Assembly: GCA_964446585.1 (NCBI GenBank) | Contig: CAYUPI010000022.1 | Coordinates: 1 to 64,000, forward strand | Source: CAYUPI01 sp964446585 | Lineage (GTDB): Bacteria; Verrucomicrobiota; Verrucomicrobiia; Limisphaerales; UBA8199 | DNA length: 64,000 bases | Reading direction: 5' to 3' | Shown: positions 50,341 to 58,666 of the stretch, piece after piece | Numbering within the stretch: position 1 is the stretch's first letter | Layout of the letters: each line of letters opens with the position of its first letter | Notes under the pieces: generated by a model | Told to the model about the DNA's origin: nothing | Databases searched by the model: none | Seen by the model: the letters and a program-made list of their open reading frames with translations, nothing else | Translations under genes and position numbers: made by a program

Positions 50341-50416
50341 TGTAGGAGCCGAAGTCAGGAGGCTCAAAATTCGAGTGGGCCTGGCACTGATCAGAGCCTC
50401 CTGACGTCGGATCCTA
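50341..50416. repeat. family B inverted-repeat element, copy 1
   Basis: Left arm about 50342-50365 (TAGGAGCCGAAGTCAGGAGG onward) pairs with right arm about 50388-50416, with a few mismatches. The arm core GGAGCCGACGT-AGGAGGCTCTGATCA is shared with the element at 61911-61999. It lies between the TPR gene and the phosphoglycerate mutase gene. Confidence 0.82.
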
Positions 50417-50433
50417 AAACCTTAGAACGCGCA

Positions 50434-51657
50434 TTAGGCCCCGAACTTGTCGAACATCTTCGCGTTGGCCTGCATGAGCCGGAGCAGATACTTTGCCTCG
50501 AACAGGCCGAGCGAACCGTTGTTAGCGCCCGTCTCGGTGAACCGATCCAGCTTGTCCGAGCCGGAGTAGGCTGAGCGTAGGAGCACCGGCTGCGGATGCC
50601 AGGAATGGCCCTTGATAATGCAGGGGGTGGAATGGTCGCCGGTAATGGCCAAGACGTCCGGTCTCTTCTGCAGCAGGATCGGCAGCGCGGCATCGAATTC
50701 TTCAATCGCCCTGCGTTTCGCCGCGAAATTGCCGTCTTCTCCGTGCATGTCGGTCTGCTTGAAATGAATGAAGAAAAAATCGTAGTTGTCGTGTTCGGCC
50801 AGGTAACGCAGGAATTGCTCGGTAATCGATCGCGGACCTTCGAGCTTGGTCATGCCGACGAGTTGCGCCAGGCCTTTGTACATCGGATAAACGGCCAGGC
50901 AACAGGCGCGCAGGCCGTAGCGGAACGAGAACGCCGGGATTGCCGGCTGATGTGCGATACCGCGCAGCAATATGCCATTGGCCGGCGCTTTCTTCGCCAG
51001 CAGCGGCAGCGCGGCCTCGTAAAAAGCCGCTACCAGCCTCGCCGCCTTGTTCGCCTTGGAGGATTTCGAGTTCACCGCTTGAACTTTGGGAATTGGCAAT
51101 CCTTCGCGATGCGGGTCCGCGTCCGTCAAAGGCCCGGCCAGGCCCGAACCCCGAAACACCACGACGAACCGATGGCCCTTACCAGCTTTGATGATGACCT
51201 GGGCATCGCCGAGTTTTTTGATCTGACGCGAGAGCATCGCGCACAGCTCTTCGCAGACGGCCGTGTCAATTCTCCCCGCCCGTCGGTCGGTGACGATCCC
51301 TTTCTGATCGAACGTGCAGAAGTTGGCCCGGGCTGCCACGTCGCCGGCCCGCAATTCCAGGCCCAGCCCAAGCGCTTCGATGACACCGCGCCCGACTTGG
51401 AATTCGAACGGATCATATCCAAACAAGGCCAGGTGGCCCGGGCCGCTGCCCGGCGTGATGCCGGGCGCCACTGGAAGCATCCGGCCCTGCGCCGAGCCTT
51501 TGCTCAGAGCGTCCAGGTTTGGTGTGGCGGCCGCTTCCAATGGCGTTAGATAACCTTGTTCCCGCGTGGCGAGGTCGCCCAACCCGTCCAAGACTACCAG
51601 CACCAGCTTGGCGGTCGTTTTCAAGGTCAGTTCGGAATACAAAGCGTCCAGGTTCAT
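50434..51657 (-). CDS. apgM: cofactor-independent phosphoglycerate mutase, archaeal type
   Basis: A glycolytic enzyme interconverting 3- and 2-phosphoglycerate. From the ATG at 51657 it has 407 residues; the longer frame (to 51783) would overlap the divergent promoter region. The alkaline-phosphatase-like core starts with LVLVVLDGLGDL (metal Asp), the phosphorylated Ser is in PGSGPGHLALFGYDP, and the distal metal sites are in IHFKQTDMHGEDG and ITGDHSTP. These mark the ApgM group rather than GpmI. It is divergent from the leuB-like gene. Confidence 0.91.
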   Translation of the reverse strand: MNLDALYSELTLKTTAKLVLVVLDGLGDLATREQGYLTPLEAAATPNLDALSKGSAQGRMLPVAPGITPGSGPGHLALFGYDPFEFQVGRGVIEALGLGLELRAGDVAARANFCTFDQKGIVTDRRAGRIDTAVCEELCAMLSRQIKKLGDAQVIIKAGKGHRFVVVFRGSGLAGPLTDADPHREGLPIPKVQAVNSKSSKANKAARLVAAFYEAALPLLAKKAPANGILLRGIAHQPAIPAFSFRYGLRACCLAVYPMYKGLAQLVGMTKLEGPRSITEQFLRYLAEHDNYDFFFIHFKQTDMHGEDGNFAAKRRAIEEFDAALPILLQKRPDVLAITGDHSTPCIIKGHSWHPQPVLLRSAYSGSDKLDRFTETGANNGSLGLFEAKYLLRLMQANAKMFDKFGA

Positions 51658-51794
51658 GATCTGATCATGCGATAGTGTGAGGAAGCCGCTAACACCGTCA
51701 ACGTGATTTCCGAACAAATCCATTGCCCCGGCGGACGAAGCCAGTAGCATCACCGCTCCCTGCCAAAGAGGCGGGTCTGACAAAATCTCATTCG

Positions 51795-52853
51795 ATGAAA
51801 AGCTACGATCTTGCGGTTATCGGCGGCGACGGCACTGGCCCGGAAGTCGTCCGCGAGGCAATCAAAGTGCTCGATGCCGCCGCGAAAAAATTTTCCCTCA
51901 AACTGAATTACACTAATTACGACATCGGCGGCGACAGGTATTTGCGTACGGGTGAAGTGCTGCCGGACAGCGTGCTTGGCGAGTTGCGTAAGTTCCCCGC
52001 CATATTGCTCGGTGCTATCGGCCACCCCGACGTCAAGCCCGGCATTCTGGAAAAGGGCATCCTGCTGCGGACGCGGTTTGAGCTGGAGCAATACATCAAC
52101 CTGCGTCCGGTCAAGCTTTACGACGAACGCTTCTGCCCGCTCAAGGACAAGCAACCCAAGGACGTTGATTTCGTTGTCGTCCGTGAAAACAACGAAGGAC
52201 TCTATACCGGCGCTGGCGGGTTTGTCTTCAAAGGTACCTCGAGCGAAGTTGCGGTGCAGGAAAGCGTCAACACCCGCCGCGGAGTCGAGCGCTGCTTGCG
52301 CTACGCCTTCGACTTTACCCGCAAACGAAATCAGGCGAAGAAATTGACGCTTTGTGGCAAGACCAACGTGCTGACCTTCGCATTCGACCTCTGGGAACGC
52401 GCTTTCCACGAAGTGGGCCAAAAAGATTACCCAGACATCCAGCGAGACTATGCCCACGTGGACGCCACCACCATGTGGTTTGTCAAAAACCCGGAATGGT
52501 TTGACGTCATCGTCACCGACAACATGTTCGGCGACATCATCACGGACCTCGGGGCGATGATCCAGGGCGGGATGGGCATTGCCGCCGGCGGCAACATCAA
52601 TCCACAGGGCACCAGCATGTTTGAGCCTATTGGCGGCAGCGCCCCAAAATACACTGGAAAAGGCGTCATAAACCCTTTGGCAGCCATCTGTGCCGGCCAG
52701 ATGCTGCTGGACTTCCTCGGAGAAACAACGGCCGCAAAGGCGATCGAAGCTGCTGTGATTAAAGTGGTGCGAGAGAAAATCAAGAGTTTGGCGGCGGGAA
52801 AGATGGGTTATGCCACGTCCCAAGTTGGGGATTTGGTGGCGGGTACTTTATAG
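51795..52853 (+). CDS. leuB: isopropylmalate/isocitrate dehydrogenase family (LeuB-like)
   Basis: A 352-residue decarboxylating beta-hydroxyacid dehydrogenase, most likely 3-isopropylmalate dehydrogenase of leucine synthesis. The start at 51795 fits the family's first strand (YDLAVIGGDGTGPEVV). Seen motifs are LLRTRFELEQYINLRPV (substrate Arg residues), VVRENNEGLYTGAGG, the metal-binding DVIVTDNMFGDIITDLG, and GSAPKYTGKGVINP (cofactor). Homoisocitrate or tartrate dehydrogenases are close relatives and cannot be excluded. It ends 3 bases before a palindromic operator. Confidence 0.87.
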   Translation: MKSYDLAVIGGDGTGPEVVREAIKVLDAAAKKFSLKLNYTNYDIGGDRYLRTGEVLPDSVLGELRKFPAILLGAIGHPDVKPGILEKGILLRTRFELEQYINLRPVKLYDERFCPLKDKQPKDVDFVVVRENNEGLYTGAGGFVFKGTSSEVAVQESVNTRRGVERCLRYAFDFTRKRNQAKKLTLCGKTNVLTFAFDLWERAFHEVGQKDYPDIQRDYAHVDATTMWFVKNPEWFDVIVTDNMFGDIITDLGAMIQGGMGIAAGGNINPQGTSMFEPIGGSAPKYTGKGVINPLAAICAGQMLLDFLGETTAAKAIEAAVIKVVREKIKSLAAGKMGYATSQVGDLVAGTL

Positions 52854-52855
52854 TT

Positions 52856-52888
52856 GACAAATAATTGTCATAATGACAATTATTTGTC
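52856..52888. promoter_or_regulatory. perfect 33-bp palindrome, probable MarR operator
   Basis: Two 16-base arms (52856-52871 and 52873-52888) are exact inverse copies around a single A. The sequence is A/T-rich (GACAAATAATTGTCAT arms) in GC-rich surroundings. It ends one base before the ATG of the MarR gene at 52890 and begins three bases after the leuB-like stop. No T run follows, so an operator for self-control is likelier than a terminator. Confidence 0.85.
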
Positions 52889-52889
52889 C

Positions 52890-53483
52890 ATGGTAACGCC
52901 TTCGGCTGTTCAACTGCTTGGTGCCCTGTTTTCTGAAGTGAACCGTTTGGCCGCTCGGCTAAGGCATGGGATTGCCGTGGCTGATGGTGAAGATGGCTTT
53001 CCGGGCGGTGTCTGCGGGGTTCTTCAAACGCTTGGGGGCGAGGGGGCGCAGACTGTGCCGGACATTGCGCGCACGCGCGGCACTTCGCGACAAAACATAC
53101 AGGTCGTAATCAATCGGCTGAAGAGGACGGGTCTGGTGCAGTCAGAGTTCAACCCAGTCCACAAGCGCTCGGCCCTGGTTCGGCTGACCGAAAAGGGCGA
53201 GGCAGCGCACGACGAAATCAAGCGGTCTGAGAGCCGGCGCCTGGAAAGTCTCGTGGCGAAGGTGCCGGAGCAGGATGTGGTTTCCACCGTGCGAGTGCTT
53301 AATCAGGTGCGACAGTTGCTGGCCGGCCCAGCGGGGCGCGAAACTGCGTCGGAGCAAATAAAGGCAGGGCAGGCCAGTCCGTCGAAGACAGCGAGCCGCA
53401 CCGTGCGGCGCGGCGCTCCTCAGGCACCCGTCATGGAGGACAGCCAGTCCCCGGAGGATGCGTTTCCTCTGAACTTGCTTTGA
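52890..53483 (+). CDS. MarR-family transcription regulator
   Basis: A winged-helix regulator of about 197 residues from the ATG at 52890. The frame is open to 52854, but that start lies within the palindrome. The DNA-binding part has TVPDIARTRGTSRQNIQVVINRLKRTGLV as HTH (quoted in part as SRQNIQVVINRLKRTGL) and the wing NPVHKRSALVRLTEKG. The 60-residue basic and Gly/Pro-rich tail is not part of the family core. The operator next to its start suggests it represses itself, and perhaps read-through from leuB. Confidence 0.88.
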   Translation: MVTPSAVQLLGALFSEVNRLAARLRHGIAVADGEDGFPGGVCGVLQTLGGEGAQTVPDIARTRGTSRQNIQVVINRLKRTGLVQSEFNPVHKRSALVRLTEKGEAAHDEIKRSESRRLESLVAKVPEQDVVSTVRVLNQVRQLLAGPAGRETASEQIKAGQASPSKTASRTVRRGAPQAPVMEDSQSPEDAFPLNLL

Positions 53484-53516
53484 GTTCGAGCCTTGGGGTT
53501 CAGCGCTTCGGCCGCG

Positions 53517-54446
53517 CTACGCAGCCAGAGCCGCTGCAGAGGTCTTGAGGCTGGCGATCTCGCTCACGTTGAAGGTCTGAGCGCTTTTGTCGATGCGTTT
53601 CATGAAGCCGGTCAGGGCGGTGCCCGGTCCCAGTTCGATGAAACGACTGAATCCTCGGGAGAGAAGATAACTCATGGATTCTTCCCAACGGACAGAAGCC
53701 GTGACTTGCTCGACGAGACGGCCGCGAATAGCCTCCGTACTATCGTGGGGTTGGGCGGTGACGTTTGAGACGACGGTCACAGTAGGCGGTTGTAGCGCCA
53801 GGAGTTGCAGTTCGGCCTGGAGCTTTGGCTGGGCGGAGGCCATGAGCGGAGAATGATAGGCGCCTGTTACCGGTAGCGGCAACGCACGTTTCGCGCCGGC
53901 AGCTTTGGCCATTTCGCACGCCTGGGCAATCTTGTCCGAGTCGCCGGAGATGACAAGTTGGCCGGGACAGTTGAGATTGGCCAGAACGACCCCCGCCCGA
54001 TCGCAAACGGCGCAAATCGCGGCTTCGTCCAGACCGATGATGGCAGCCATCGTCCCACGGGTAGCTTCGCAAGCCTCTTGCATAAAACGCCCGCGTTGGC
54101 GCACGAGCCGGAGGCCGTCTTCGAAGCTCATCGTACCGGCGGCCGTCAGGGCGGTGAATTCTCCCAAAGACAAACCTGCTGCCGCATGGAATTTCAGCGC
54201 AGGGACCTGCTCCTTGAGCAATTGAAATGCGACCCAGCCTACGAGAAAAATTCCGGGTTGCGCGTTTTCCGTCTTGACCAGCTCGGCTTCCGGCCCGTTG
54301 AAACAAATAGACGCGAGGTCGTAACCAAGGGCCCGGTTGGCGCGGTCGAACCACATTCGAGCGCTGGGAAATTGCTCCGCGAAGTCGCGGCCCATTCCGA
54401 CGGCTTGCGCGCCCTGACCAGCGAATAACAGCGCTGTTTTGCTCAT
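53517..54446 (-). CDS. fabD: malonyl-CoA:ACP transacylase (FabD)
   Basis: FabD loads malonyl groups onto acyl carrier protein for fatty acid synthesis. The 309-residue protein has LFAGQGAQAVGMG at the start, the catalytic Ser in AGLSLGEFTAL (the more usual His before Ser is Leu here: GLSLGE), Arg in the RGRFMQEAC segment and the catalytic His in TGAYHSPLM. Gln in GQGAQ completes the site. No other fab genes are adjacent in the window. It faces the MarR gene tail to tail. Confidence 0.94.
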   Translation of the reverse strand: MSKTALLFAGQGAQAVGMGRDFAEQFPSARMWFDRANRALGYDLASICFNGPEAELVKTENAQPGIFLVGWVAFQLLKEQVPALKFHAAAGLSLGEFTALTAAGTMSFEDGLRLVRQRGRFMQEACEATRGTMAAIIGLDEAAICAVCDRAGVVLANLNCPGQLVISGDSDKIAQACEMAKAAGAKRALPLPVTGAYHSPLMASAQPKLQAELQLLALQPPTVTVVSNVTAQPHDSTEAIRGRLVEQVTASVRWEESMSYLLSRGFSRFIELGPGTALTGFMKRIDKSAQTFNVSEIASLKTSAAALAA

Positions 54447-54572
54447 GGTGGTAAGGTGTTCAATGCGAGTCTGCCGCCTGATTCAAACCAAGAACCCATG
54501 CACCAGGAATTGTTTTAAATCCTAGATTGAGGGTTTTCGTATCGTGGATCCGCCCCGGGAAGCGTAGGGCGA

Positions 54573-55142
54573 TCACTTCCTCTTGTACGTTCCCATCAAT
54601 TGCCCCTGCGCGAGCACCAGCTTTTCCATCACCCGCTCGACGTCCTTTTTAATGGCGCCGGGTTTTAAGTCGAGCGGTGCGCTGAGCGCATAGAGTTTGA
54701 AAAAGTAACGATGCGGCTTTCCGGGCGGCGGACATGGCCCGCTATAACCCAAGTGTTTGAAATCGTTAATCCCCTGTTTCGAGCCGTTGGGAAGGTATTG
54801 GCCTTTCGGGGTGTCTTCGGCCAATTCCGTAACGGTGGACGGCAGATCGTAGAGCACCCAATGGACCCAAGTGCCCACCGGAGCATCCGGGTCGTCCGCT
54901 ATCAGGGCGAGGCTCTTTGTTTCGGGCGGAGCCCCGCTCCACTTGAGTGGCGGCGAGACATTGGCCCCGTCACAGGTGTACTTGTCCGGAATGGTTTGAC
55001 CCGCAAGAAAGGCGGAGCTGGTCAGTTGCATAGAGGCAGAATGAGCTTTTTCTGCGGCGCGCAAAGGTAGCAGGCACCACGTCGCCAGCAAAGCGCAAAG
55101 GCTTGCAGAAAAAGCCAGTCGCGAGCTATGGAATGGATTCAT
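54573..55142 (-). CDS. exported YbhB/YbcL-type PEBP protein
   Basis: A phosphatidylethanolamine-binding-like protein of about 189 residues from the ATG at 55142, with a signal peptide (FSASLCALLATWCLLPLRA). The longer frame overlaps the xerD-like gene. Family motifs are DKYTCDGANVSPPLKW, DDPDAPVGTWVHWVLYDLP and GYSGPCPPPGKPHRYFFKLYAL. Bacterial members are small-ligand binders of unclear role, often named Raf kinase inhibitor-like. Confidence 0.92.
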   Translation of the reverse strand: MNPFHSSRLAFSASLCALLATWCLLPLRAAEKAHSASMQLTSSAFLAGQTIPDKYTCDGANVSPPLKWSGAPPETKSLALIADDPDAPVGTWVHWVLYDLPSTVTELAEDTPKGQYLPNGSKQGINDFKHLGYSGPCPPPGKPHRYFFKLYALSAPLDLKPGAIKKDVERVMEKLVLAQGQLMGTYKRK

Positions 55143-55173
55143 GCGCCATTGTAACTCGGTCAAGGATCCGCGG

Positions 55174-56103
55174 CTAGGGTCGCGGATGAAATTTTTGATG
55201 CACTTCGCGTAATCGATTGCCCGCCACTTCTGTGTAAGCCTCGGTGGTGCTGATGCTGGCATGGCCGAGAAGCTCCTGGATCACCCGGAGGTCGGCGCCG
55301 TGCTCCAGCAGGTGCGTAGCAAAGCTGTGGCGGAGCATGTGCGGGGTGACGTTTCGTCCGAGGCCGGCGCGGCGCACGCGTTGCTTCACCCGCAGCCAGA
55401 GCGTCACCGAGGCGAACGGAGTGCCGCGCCGGGTCAGGAAGACGTTCGCCGGAGAGCGGGGTGTCACGAGCTTTGGCCGGCCCGCCGCGAGGTACTGTTG
55501 CAACGCTGCCACCGCTTTGCGGCCGACGGGGACGACGCGTTCTTTGTTGCCTTTGCCGATGACATTGATGAAGCCCGCCTCGAGGCGCAACTGTTCGAGC
55601 CGCAAGTCGCGCAGCTCGGCCAGGCGAAGCCCGGAAGCATAGCCCAGCTCGAGAACCGCCTGGTCGCACAGATTCGTCGGCGTCGGAGGACGTTCCGGCG
55701 TGAGCAGCTTCTCGATTTCACCGCTCGTGAGGGCTTTCGGCAGGCGTTTCCAACGGCGCGGCAGCGACAGGTTTTCCGCCGGGTTCGACGGCAGGAATTT
55801 CTCGTTTTCTGCAAACCGAAAAAAAGCGCGCAGGGCGGCAATTTCCAAATACACGCTCTCGCTGCTCAGGCGACGGGGAGAGTTCTTCGGCTGATTGTCG
55901 AGGTTTCGCTCGCGCTCATGTTGCAGGAAGGCCATGAGATGCCGCAGCTCGACTGACTTCCATTCTTTCAGTCCTTGCCGTTGCGACCAGGCGACAAATT
56001 TATTCAGCAGCGCGGCGTATGTGCGCTGGGTATGCTCGGCCTGGCCGCGTTCGTGGCGCAGGTGCTGGAGAAAATCTTCGACCAGCGTTTGCACATTTTT
56101 CAA
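55174..56103 (-). CDS. XerC/XerD-like tyrosine recombinase
   Basis: A 309-residue site-specific recombinase. The SAM-like N-terminal domain (FLQHLRHERGQAEHTQRTYAA in part) is followed by the catalytic domain: Arg in ASGLRLAELRDL, the HMLRHSFATHLL box, LGHASISTTEAY with the nucleophile Tyr. Length and motifs fit chromosome dimer resolution enzymes (XerD more than XerC) rather than phage integrases. It starts with TTG one base after the purC stop, so the two are likely co-translated. There is no evidence that it serves the tRNA-Ile island 17 kb away. Confidence 0.9.
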   Translation of the reverse strand: MKNVQTLVEDFLQHLRHERGQAEHTQRTYAALLNKFVAWSQRQGLKEWKSVELRHLMAFLQHERERNLDNQPKNSPRRLSSESVYLEIAALRAFFRFAENEKFLPSNPAENLSLPRRWKRLPKALTSGEIEKLLTPERPPTPTNLCDQAVLELGYASGLRLAELRDLRLEQLRLEAGFINVIGKGNKERVVPVGRKAVAALQQYLAAGRPKLVTPRSPANVFLTRRGTPFASVTLWLRVKQRVRRAGLGRNVTPHMLRHSFATHLLEHGADLRVIQELLGHASISTTEAYTEVAGNRLREVHQKFHPRP

Positions 56104-56104
56104 C

Positions 56105-56995
56105 TCACAGCTTCTTTCCGCTAAGCCGCTCGTAGGCTTCGAGGTATTTCGCTTGGGTCTTGGCGACTACCTCTGGCGGCAGCATGGGCCCGGGCGGGGT
56201 CTTGTTCCAATCGAGCGTTTCGAGGTAATCGCGGACGAATTGCTTATCGTAGCTGGGCTGACTCCGGCCCGGCTGATACTGATCGGCCGGCCAGAAGCGC
56301 GAGGAGTCCGGCGTCAACACTTCATCGATCAGGATCAGTTTTCCGTTCATAAGCCCAAACTCGAACTTGGTGTCGGCGATGATGATCCCGCGCTTGCGCG
56401 CGTAGTCGCGGGCATTGTTGTAGATTTTCAAGCTCGCCGCGCGAGCCTGCTCGGCGACGTCCTGGCCGACCATCGCTGCGGCCTGTCCGAAGGAGATATT
56501 TTCGTCATGTCCCGATTCGGCCTTGGTGGCGGGTGTAAAAATCGGTTCGGGCAACTCCGACGATTCCTGGAGGCCAGCCGGTAGCTTGATGCCGCAAACC
56601 GTCTGGCGCGTCTTGTATTCCTTCCATCCGGACCCGGCCAGATAGCCGCGCACGACGCATTCAATGGTCAGCGGCTGGGCCTTTTTCACGATCATGCTGC
56701 GTCGCGCCAGCTTGTCAGCAAACGGCTGTAATTTTGACGGTAAAGGATCCCCGTCATGCGAAACGAGATGGTTGGGCTGAAACGACTCCGTTTGAGCAAA
56801 CCAAAAATAAGAGATCTGCGTCAACACCTCGCCCTTGCGCGGAATGCCGTTCGGCATGATGACGTCGAACGCCGAGATGCGGTCTGTCGCTACAAACAGC
56901 AGGCTTTCGCCCAAATCGAAGATTTCGCGGACCTTGCCGCTTTTCAGTTTTCGGACGCCAGGAATTTCCAGCGAAAGCAAAGTGTCGTTTAGCAT
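56105..56995 (-). CDS. purC: SAICAR synthase (PurC)
   Basis: PurC joins aspartate to CAIR in purine synthesis with ATP. From the ATG at 56995 the protein has 296 residues, the usual size of the longer PurC form. Motifs are KLKSGKVREIFDLGE, VATDRISAFDVIMPNGIP, the ECVVRGYLAGSGWKEY segment, and IADTKFEFGL followed by LIDEVLTPDSSRFW. It lies in a minus-strand row: cysK-like, cyclophilin, small protein, NUDIX, purC, xerD-like, PEBP. Confidence 0.95.
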   Translation of the reverse strand: MLNDTLLSLEIPGVRKLKSGKVREIFDLGESLLFVATDRISAFDVIMPNGIPRKGEVLTQISYFWFAQTESFQPNHLVSHDGDPLPSKLQPFADKLARRSMIVKKAQPLTIECVVRGYLAGSGWKEYKTRQTVCGIKLPAGLQESSELPEPIFTPATKAESGHDENISFGQAAAMVGQDVAEQARAASLKIYNNARDYARKRGIIIADTKFEFGLMNGKLILIDEVLTPDSSRFWPADQYQPGRSQPSYDKQFVRDYLETLDWNKTPPGPMLPPEVVAKTQAKYLEAYERLSGKKL

Positions 56996-57054
56996 CGCGG
57001 AACTATGAAAGAGACCGTGAATAGGTGCAAAACTTTCTTTGATAGGCTGCTGCG

Positions 57055-57630
57055 TCATTCGGCCTTCGTCATTCGGGTTTGCGCCAGCCCGCGTTGCCAC
57101 AGCTCGAAGTGGTACAAAGCAACCACGACAAGGGAGTGACGAATTTTGCCTGCCGCCACCAGTCGCGGAAATTCGGCCACGGGCACCAGCCGCGTTACTA
57201 GGTCTTCGCTATGATCAAACGTCGTTGGATGCAGGCACCGGCATTGCTCGAGCATGACAGTAAAGCAGACATTGCTCATGATGGCGGGATTGGGAAGGAT
57301 TTGTCCAATGAGCCGCGGGTTGATCCCCTCATATCCGGTTTCCTCGCGCAGTTCGCGCTGGGCCGTCACCTCGGGGGACGAGTCCGCGGCGTCCATCATG
57401 CCCCCGGGTATCTCCAATTCCACCGTGTCCGAACCATGACGGTACTGTTCTACCATCACGAGCTGCTGGTCCGGCGTCAACGCGATCACGTTGACCCAGT
57501 TAACCGAGTCGATGACAAAGAAATCATGTTGTTCGCGCGTGCGCGGTGAGATTTTCCGATCCGAGCGGAGTGTGAAAATCCGGAAATCCCCGAGCGGCTG
57601 CGAGCTGATTTTTTTCCAGGGCTGAGGCAT
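57055..57630 (-). CDS. NUDIX hydrolase (ADP-ribose pyrophosphatase-like)
   Basis: A 191-residue NUDIX enzyme. The NUDIX box is complete (Gly in GGMMDAADSS, then TAQRELREETGYEG). The N-terminal part (WVNVIALTPDQQLVMVEQYRHG) and the ELEIPGG lead are typical for ADP-ribose or nucleoside-diphosphate-sugar pyrophosphatases. It begins directly after the stop of the small upstream gene, with no space, suggesting coupled translation. Confidence 0.92.
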   Translation of the reverse strand: MPQPWKKISSQPLGDFRIFTLRSDRKISPRTREQHDFFVIDSVNWVNVIALTPDQQLVMVEQYRHGSDTVELEIPGGMMDAADSSPEVTAQRELREETGYEGINPRLIGQILPNPAIMSNVCFTVMLEQCRCLHPTTFDHSEDLVTRLVPVAEFPRLVAAGKIRHSLVVVALYHFELWQRGLAQTRMTKAE

Positions 57631-57837
57631 TCAATTTGACTCAGACAATCCCTTATCCTTGGCCGACCACCCCTGGCGCATCAAACCCAGCAAATGCGCC
57701 AGGGCTTCTTCGTAGCTGCGGCCCTTCTGCTCGGCCAATTGCCGGGCGCGTTTGTCGAGTTGCGCCGCCATTTCCGCCGATTTTTCCTGCGGGCAACCGA
57801 GCGAGACGAGCACCGCCGCTAACTCACGCAAGTCCAT
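57631..57837 (-). CDS. small hypothetical protein
   Basis: A protein of about 68 residues from the ATG at 57837 (the frame is open to 57897). It is a helical, charged protein (LRELAAVLVSLGCPQEKSAE, AAQLDKRARQLAEQKGRSYE) with no recognised domain. It is placed directly before the NUDIX gene with no gap, so it is probably translated. Confidence 0.55.
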   Translation of the reverse strand: MDLRELAAVLVSLGCPQEKSAEMAAQLDKRARQLAEQKGRSYEEALAHLLGLMRQGWSAKDKGLSESN

Positions 57838-57926
57838 CGACCGCGAATGTGATGGCCGATCGGCTCTTTGCCCTGCTGTCGCGAATCCAGCTCTCAACTC
57901 TCAACTATCGACCCTCAACTTGGGTC

Positions 57927-58568
57927 TCACTTCACCGAATCCGCCGCTACGATCTTGATGCTCTCGACGCCCATGCGTTTGTTGGGCCGGTCCGGCGGGT
58001 GTGTCGGCGTCGTGCCAATCTTTTCGAGCACATCGTCGCCTTTGATCAGCTTGCCGAAAGCCGTGTACTGCTTGTCGAGGAAGCGCGGATTGCCGTGGCA
58101 GATGAAGAATTGGCTGCCGGCCGAATCCGGATCGTTTGACCGCGCCATGGAAAGGACGCCACGATCGTGATGGCGATCGTTGAACTCGGCCTTGACCTTG
58201 TAACCGAGATCACCCGTGCCCCACATGGCCTCTTTGCTCGCGTCCTTCGTGAGCGGATCTCCGCCCTGGATCATGAAATCTTTGATGACCCGATGGAAGC
58301 AAGTGCCATCGTAAAATCCCTTTCGGGCGAGGGTCTTGAAATTCTCGACGGTCTTGGGAGCCACATCCGGCCAAAATTCCACGACCATGTCACCCTCGGT
58401 TGTCTTGATTACCGCCACTTCATTCGCGTTCACGTTTTTGTTCTCCTGTTTGGATTCGGATTTAGCTTCCGCCTTCTTGGGTTCTGCCTGCTGGTTGGGC
58501 TCTGCAGCGCGGGCTGCGGCCAGGCCCAGCGCCAAACTCACTGTGCAAATCGAGGTCAATATTTTCAT
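57927..58568 (-). CDS. exported cyclophilin-type peptidyl-prolyl isomerase
   Basis: A cis-trans prolyl isomerase of about 213 residues from the ATG at 58568, with signal peptide (TSICTVSLALGLAAARAA) and a Lys/Glu-rich linker. The cyclophilin domain has FHRVIKDFMIQGGDP (catalytic Arg and Gln), SMARSNDPDSAGSQFFI and FGKLIKGDDVLEKI. It should assist folding in the periplasm. The open frame extends upstream to 58760 but overlaps the cysK-like gene. Confidence 0.93.
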   Translation of the reverse strand: MKILTSICTVSLALGLAAARAAEPNQQAEPKKAEAKSESKQENKNVNANEVAVIKTTEGDMVVEFWPDVAPKTVENFKTLARKGFYDGTCFHRVIKDFMIQGGDPLTKDASKEAMWGTGDLGYKVKAEFNDRHHDRGVLSMARSNDPDSAGSQFFICHGNPRFLDKQYTAFGKLIKGDDVLEKIGTTPTHPPDRPNKRMGVESIKIVAADSVK

Positions 58569-58666
58569 AAGTCCGGAGAATCTCCCATGGCCGAGCCGAA
58601 AAGTCACGCCCGGAATGTTGCGCGAAGGAATTCGGTCAATGACTACCTGTGACACTTGCTGCTTCA

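Noticed and set aside
55174..56103. The tyrosine recombinase as integrase of the tRNA-Ile island
   Set aside because: It is 17 kb away, in a housekeeping row with purC, and has XerD-like features; nothing ties it to the island.
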